This document shows positions 13,379 through 15,367 of a DNA stretch of 15,367 nt, piece by piece; within the stretch, counting starts at the first letter, position 1, and each line of letters opens with the position of its first letter. The DNA is from DATKKX01 sp035542775. GTDB lineage: Bacteria > Planctomycetota > Phycisphaerae > UBA1845 > UTPLA1. The stretch lies in NCBI GenBank assembly GCA_035542775.1, contig DATKKX010000100.1, positions 1 to 15,367 on the forward strand. The letters run 5' to 3'. The notes beneath the pieces were generated by a model. The model made no database searches and had not been told where the DNA came from. It was given only the letters and a program-made list of their open reading frames with translations. The position numbers and the translations under genes are program-made.

Positions 13379-14536
13379 ATGAACCCACAAAACCAGAATC
13401 CGGAATCCAGCCGAGTTCGTCCTCTGCCGGCCTTGCGAGCAATGATCGACTCTATTGATCGCGATTTGCTGCGGCTGCTGGCGCGGCGTTATGCACTGGT
13501 CGGGGAAATCGCGGAGTACAAGCGAGACCACCGGCTGCCAATACGTGACTTCCAGCGCGAGCGAGAGATCCTCGACGACCGCCGAGACCGCGGAGCTCCG
13601 CTCGGTCTGTCGCCCCAACTCGTGGAGAGCCTTTTTCGCCTGATTCTCTGGGCCAGCCGCGATCTCCAGGCGGCCCTCAAGGCGGAAGTTCCTCCGGACA
13701 TCGAACCGCGAACCGTCGCGGTCATCGGCGGCAAGGGAGCCATGGGCCGCTGCATGGCGGAGATGTTCGCCGATCTGGGTCATGCCGTCATGGTCGCGGA
13801 CCTCGACACGCCACTCACTCCCGAGGAGGCCGCCGCCACCGCCGACGTCGTGCTCATCAGCGTGCCCATCGACGTGACCGTGGAAGTTGTTCGCAAGCTC
13901 GGACCGATGGTCCGCTCCGAGGCCTTGCTCATGGATGTCACCTCGATCAAGGGCGCGCCAGTGGCGGCCATGCTGGAGGCCACTCAAGCCAGCGTGGTCG
14001 GGACCCATCCGCTCTTCGGCCCATCGGTGCATTCCCTCCAGGGGCAGCGCGTGGTCCTGTGTCCGGGCCGCGGCGAGGCCTGGCTCGATTGGGTGCGGCG
14101 GATGTTCCACGCCCGCGGCCTGGCCATGATGGAAGCCACACCCGAAGAGCATGATCAAGCGATGGCCATCGTTCAGGTACTGGTGCACTTCTCCACCGAG
14201 GTCATGGGCAAGACCCTGGCCAGGCTCGGTGTGTCCATTGAGACGACGCTGGCCTTCACCTCGCCGATCTACCTGATGGAACTGCTGATGACCGCCCGCC
14301 ACTTCGCCCAGTCGCCCGGGCTGTACGCCTCCATCCAGATGTCGAATCCGGGAACGGCGGAGGTTACCGAGGCTTTTCTCCGAACGGCTGAGCAACTCCG
14401 GCAGGAGGCGGTGAACAAGGACCACGAGGCCTTTCTGCGGATGTTCAGCGAGGTGCATGACTACTTCGGGGCTTTCACCGAACAGGCCCTGGAGCAGTCG
14501 AGCTTCCTGATCGACCGACTGGTCGAGCGGGCCTGA
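13379..14536 (+). CDS. tyrA: Bifunctional chorismate mutase / prephenate dehydrogenase (T-protein)
   Basis: The 385-residue product carries both steps from chorismate to 4-hydroxyphenylpyruvate in tyrosine synthesis. Residues ~18-95 are an AroQ-type chorismate mutase helix bundle (IDSIDRDLLRLLARR, EIAEYKRDHRLPIRDFQRER). Residues ~110-380 are an NAD-dependent prephenate dehydrogenase with nucleotide loop VIGGKGAMGR (115-124), LISVPIDVT (159-167), DVTSIKGAP (186-194) and GTHPLFGPS (208-216), where His210 matches the catalytic His of E. coli TyrA. The later stretches EEHDQAMAIVQ, LAFTSPIYLMEL and AQSPGLYASIQMSN also follow E. coli TyrA closely. Length and domain order match the enterobacterial T-protein (373 residues). 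No ACT regulatory domain is visible. The ATG at 13379 follows a -10 box by 8 nt. manA starts 25 bp downstream with its own -10 box. Confidence 0.95.
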   Translation: MNPQNQNPESSRVRPLPALRAMIDSIDRDLLRLLARRYALVGEIAEYKRDHRLPIRDFQREREILDDRRDRGAPLGLSPQLVESLFRLILWASRDLQAALKAEVPPDIEPRTVAVIGGKGAMGRCMAEMFADLGHAVMVADLDTPLTPEEAAATADVVLISVPIDVTVEVVRKLGPMVRSEALLMDVTSIKGAPVAAMLEATQASVVGTHPLFGPSVHSLQGQRVVLCPGRGEAWLDWVRRMFHARGLAMMEATPEEHDQAMAIVQVLVHFSTEVMGKTLARLGVSIETTLAFTSPIYLMELLMTARHFAQSPGLYASIQMSNPGTAEVTEAFLRTAEQLRQEAVNKDHEAFLRMFSEVHDYFGAFTEQALEQSSFLIDRLVERA

Positions 14537-14551
14537 GGCCTGCGGTACAAT
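14523..14551 (+). promoter_or_regulatory. Candidate promoter of manA giving a near-leaderless transcript
   Basis: TACAAT (14546-14551) lies 10 nt before the ATG at 14562, in the 25-bp gap after tyrA. The -35 hexamer at 17-nt spacing is TCGAGC (3 of 6), inside the end of tyrA. The context GGTACAATCTCC resembles the TACAAT before tyrA. Transcription would begin 3-4 nt before the start codon. Confidence 0.42.
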
Positions 14552-14561
14552 CTCCGTGGCC

Positions 14562-15367
14562 ATGGAACCGTGTCCGCTCATCTTCGAGCCGATTTACAAG
14601 CCCAAGATCTGGGGTGGACGCCGACTCGCCGCGCTCCTGGACAAACACCTTCCGCCCGGGGAGCTCATCGGGGAGTCCTGGGAATGCGCCGATCTGGAAG
14701 CGGGGCAGTCAGTCGTCGCGAGGGGACCGGCCAAAGGCAGGACGCTGCATCAGCTCATCGAGGAGTGGGGGCCGATGCTAATGGGTCATGTGCTACTCAT
14801 CGACGACCGCTTTCCGCTGCTGATCAAGTTTCTCGATGCCCAGCAGGTCTTGAGCATCCAGGTTCATCCTGATGCCGAGCGGGCCCGACAACTGGGCGGG
14901 GCAGTCCGCGCCAAGGACGAGGCTTGGTACGTCCTCGAAGCAGCGCCGGGCGCGGTGATCTACCGTGGTTTGCGGCCGGGCGTCACAGTTGAGTCGCTCG
15001 CCGCCGCTTTAGCCGAACCGGATAGCCTCGTTGACCGGGTCCAGACCATCCCCGTGAAAGCCGGAGATTCGTATTACCTGCCCGCCGGCGCCACACACGC
15101 CCTCGGCGCAGGCGTCGTCGTGGCCGAGATCCAGACGCCTTCGGATGTGACCTACCGCCTGTACGATTGGGGCCGGACCCGGCCCGCGGGCGACGCAGGC
15201 ATGCATGTCGAAGAAGCCCTGGCTTGCATACGCACGGATCTCGATCTTGGGCCGTTCGAGAGACGCTCTCACGTCACCAGCGTCTTTAATACGGTCACTC
15301 GCCTGATCACCTGCCCGAGCTTCATCATCGAAAAAGTGCGGTTCGTCGAGCAGTATGAGCTGGAGAT
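14562..15367 (+). CDS. manA: Class I mannose-6-phosphate isomerase, C-terminus cut by window edge
   Basis: Partial gene with 268 complete codons. The enzyme interconverts mannose-6-phosphate and fructose-6-phosphate, linking glycolysis to GDP-mannose synthesis or mannose use. The start LIFEPIYKPKIWGGRRL (6-22) is typical of the short bacterial (Bacillus-like) class I group. The zinc ligands are visible as Gln100 and His102 in SIQVHPD, Glu120 in KDEAWYVL and His179 in PAGATHALG. IGESWE (36-41) and EIQTPSDVTYRLYDWGR (189-205) are further family motifs. It lies 25 bp after tyrA on the same strand, and could be read both from tyrA read-through and from its own TACAAT box. The ATG at 14562 has no Shine-Dalgarno. 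The visible part is well beyond the zinc site, so the call is secure. Confidence 0.94.
   Translation, partial: MEPCPLIFEPIYKPKIWGGRRLAALLDKHLPPGELIGESWECADLEAGQSVVARGPAKGRTLHQLIEEWGPMLMGHVLLIDDRFPLLIKFLDAQQVLSIQVHPDAERARQLGGAVRAKDEAWYVLEAAPGAVIYRGLRPGVTVESLAAALAEPDSLVDRVQTIPVKAGDSYYLPAGATHALGAGVVVAEIQTPSDVTYRLYDWGRTRPAGDAGMHVEEALACIRTDLDLGPFERRSHVTSVFNTVTRLITCPSFIIEKVRFVEQYELE

Noticed and set aside
13292..14581. Long minus-strand open frame (429 codons) opposite tyrA
   Set aside because: It is the antisense shadow of a clear T-protein gene. Its translation is His/Gly/Gln-rich with no motif, a usual effect of GC-rich codon bias.

Overview
This is a GC-rich bacterial chromosomal window with ordinary gene density. 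The best guess for the source is an uncultured Planctomycetota (Phycisphaerae-like) bacterium. Three features point that way: an MFS-acyltransferase fusion, a ribbon-helix-helix protein carrying a CxxCxGxG zinc motif, and a membrane protein whose C-terminus resembles the planctomycetal H-X9-DG motif. No rRNA or marker gene is present, so this assignment is tentative. I saw no tRNA, rRNA, CRISPR array, insertion sequence, prophage or attachment site.

Layout. From 1 to 6867 everything reads on the minus strand. In transcription order this is anmK-murQ (joined by an ATGA overlap), a 106-bp gap with a promoter candidate, then a small ribbon-helix-helix/zinc protein, an N6-adenine DNA methylase, an MFS-acyltransferase fusion and a family 2 glycosyltransferase that runs off the left edge. 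Divergent from anmK are an HD-GYP protein (7183-8019) and mnmA (8123-9226) on the plus strand. Next come three minus-strand genes: a single-pass membrane protein (9248-9784), a stand-alone MetRS-C-terminal-like tRNA-binding protein (9976-10320) and a large lipoprotein hydrolase with a proline-rich spacer (10538-12472). A 394-bp non-coding gap separates these from arfB (12867-13295, minus). arfB is divergent from a fused chorismate mutase/prephenate dehydrogenase (tyrA, 13379-14536), which is followed by a mannose-6-phosphate isomerase (14562 to beyond the right edge).

How the genes fit together. AnmK and MurQ form the two-step route from anhydro-N-acetylmuramic acid to N-acetylglucosamine-6-phosphate, which is cell-wall recycling. 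The zinc protein, methylase, acyltransferase fusion and glycosyltransferase are tightly spaced and probably co-transcribed, but their joint purpose is unclear. mnmA, arfB and the small tRNA-binding protein all concern translation but are not in one operon.

Most notable signals. mnmA, tyrA and manA each have a promoter-like -10 box only 6 to 10 nt before the start codon, which predicts leaderless mRNAs. The zinc-motif DNA-binding protein abuts an orphan DNA methylase. The acyltransferase fusion has Gln in place of the usual Glu in its FPEG motif. TyrA is of the enterobacterial T-protein type. I did not find a clear, complete, previously undescribed system. The RHH-zinc/methylase operon is the most plausible lead.
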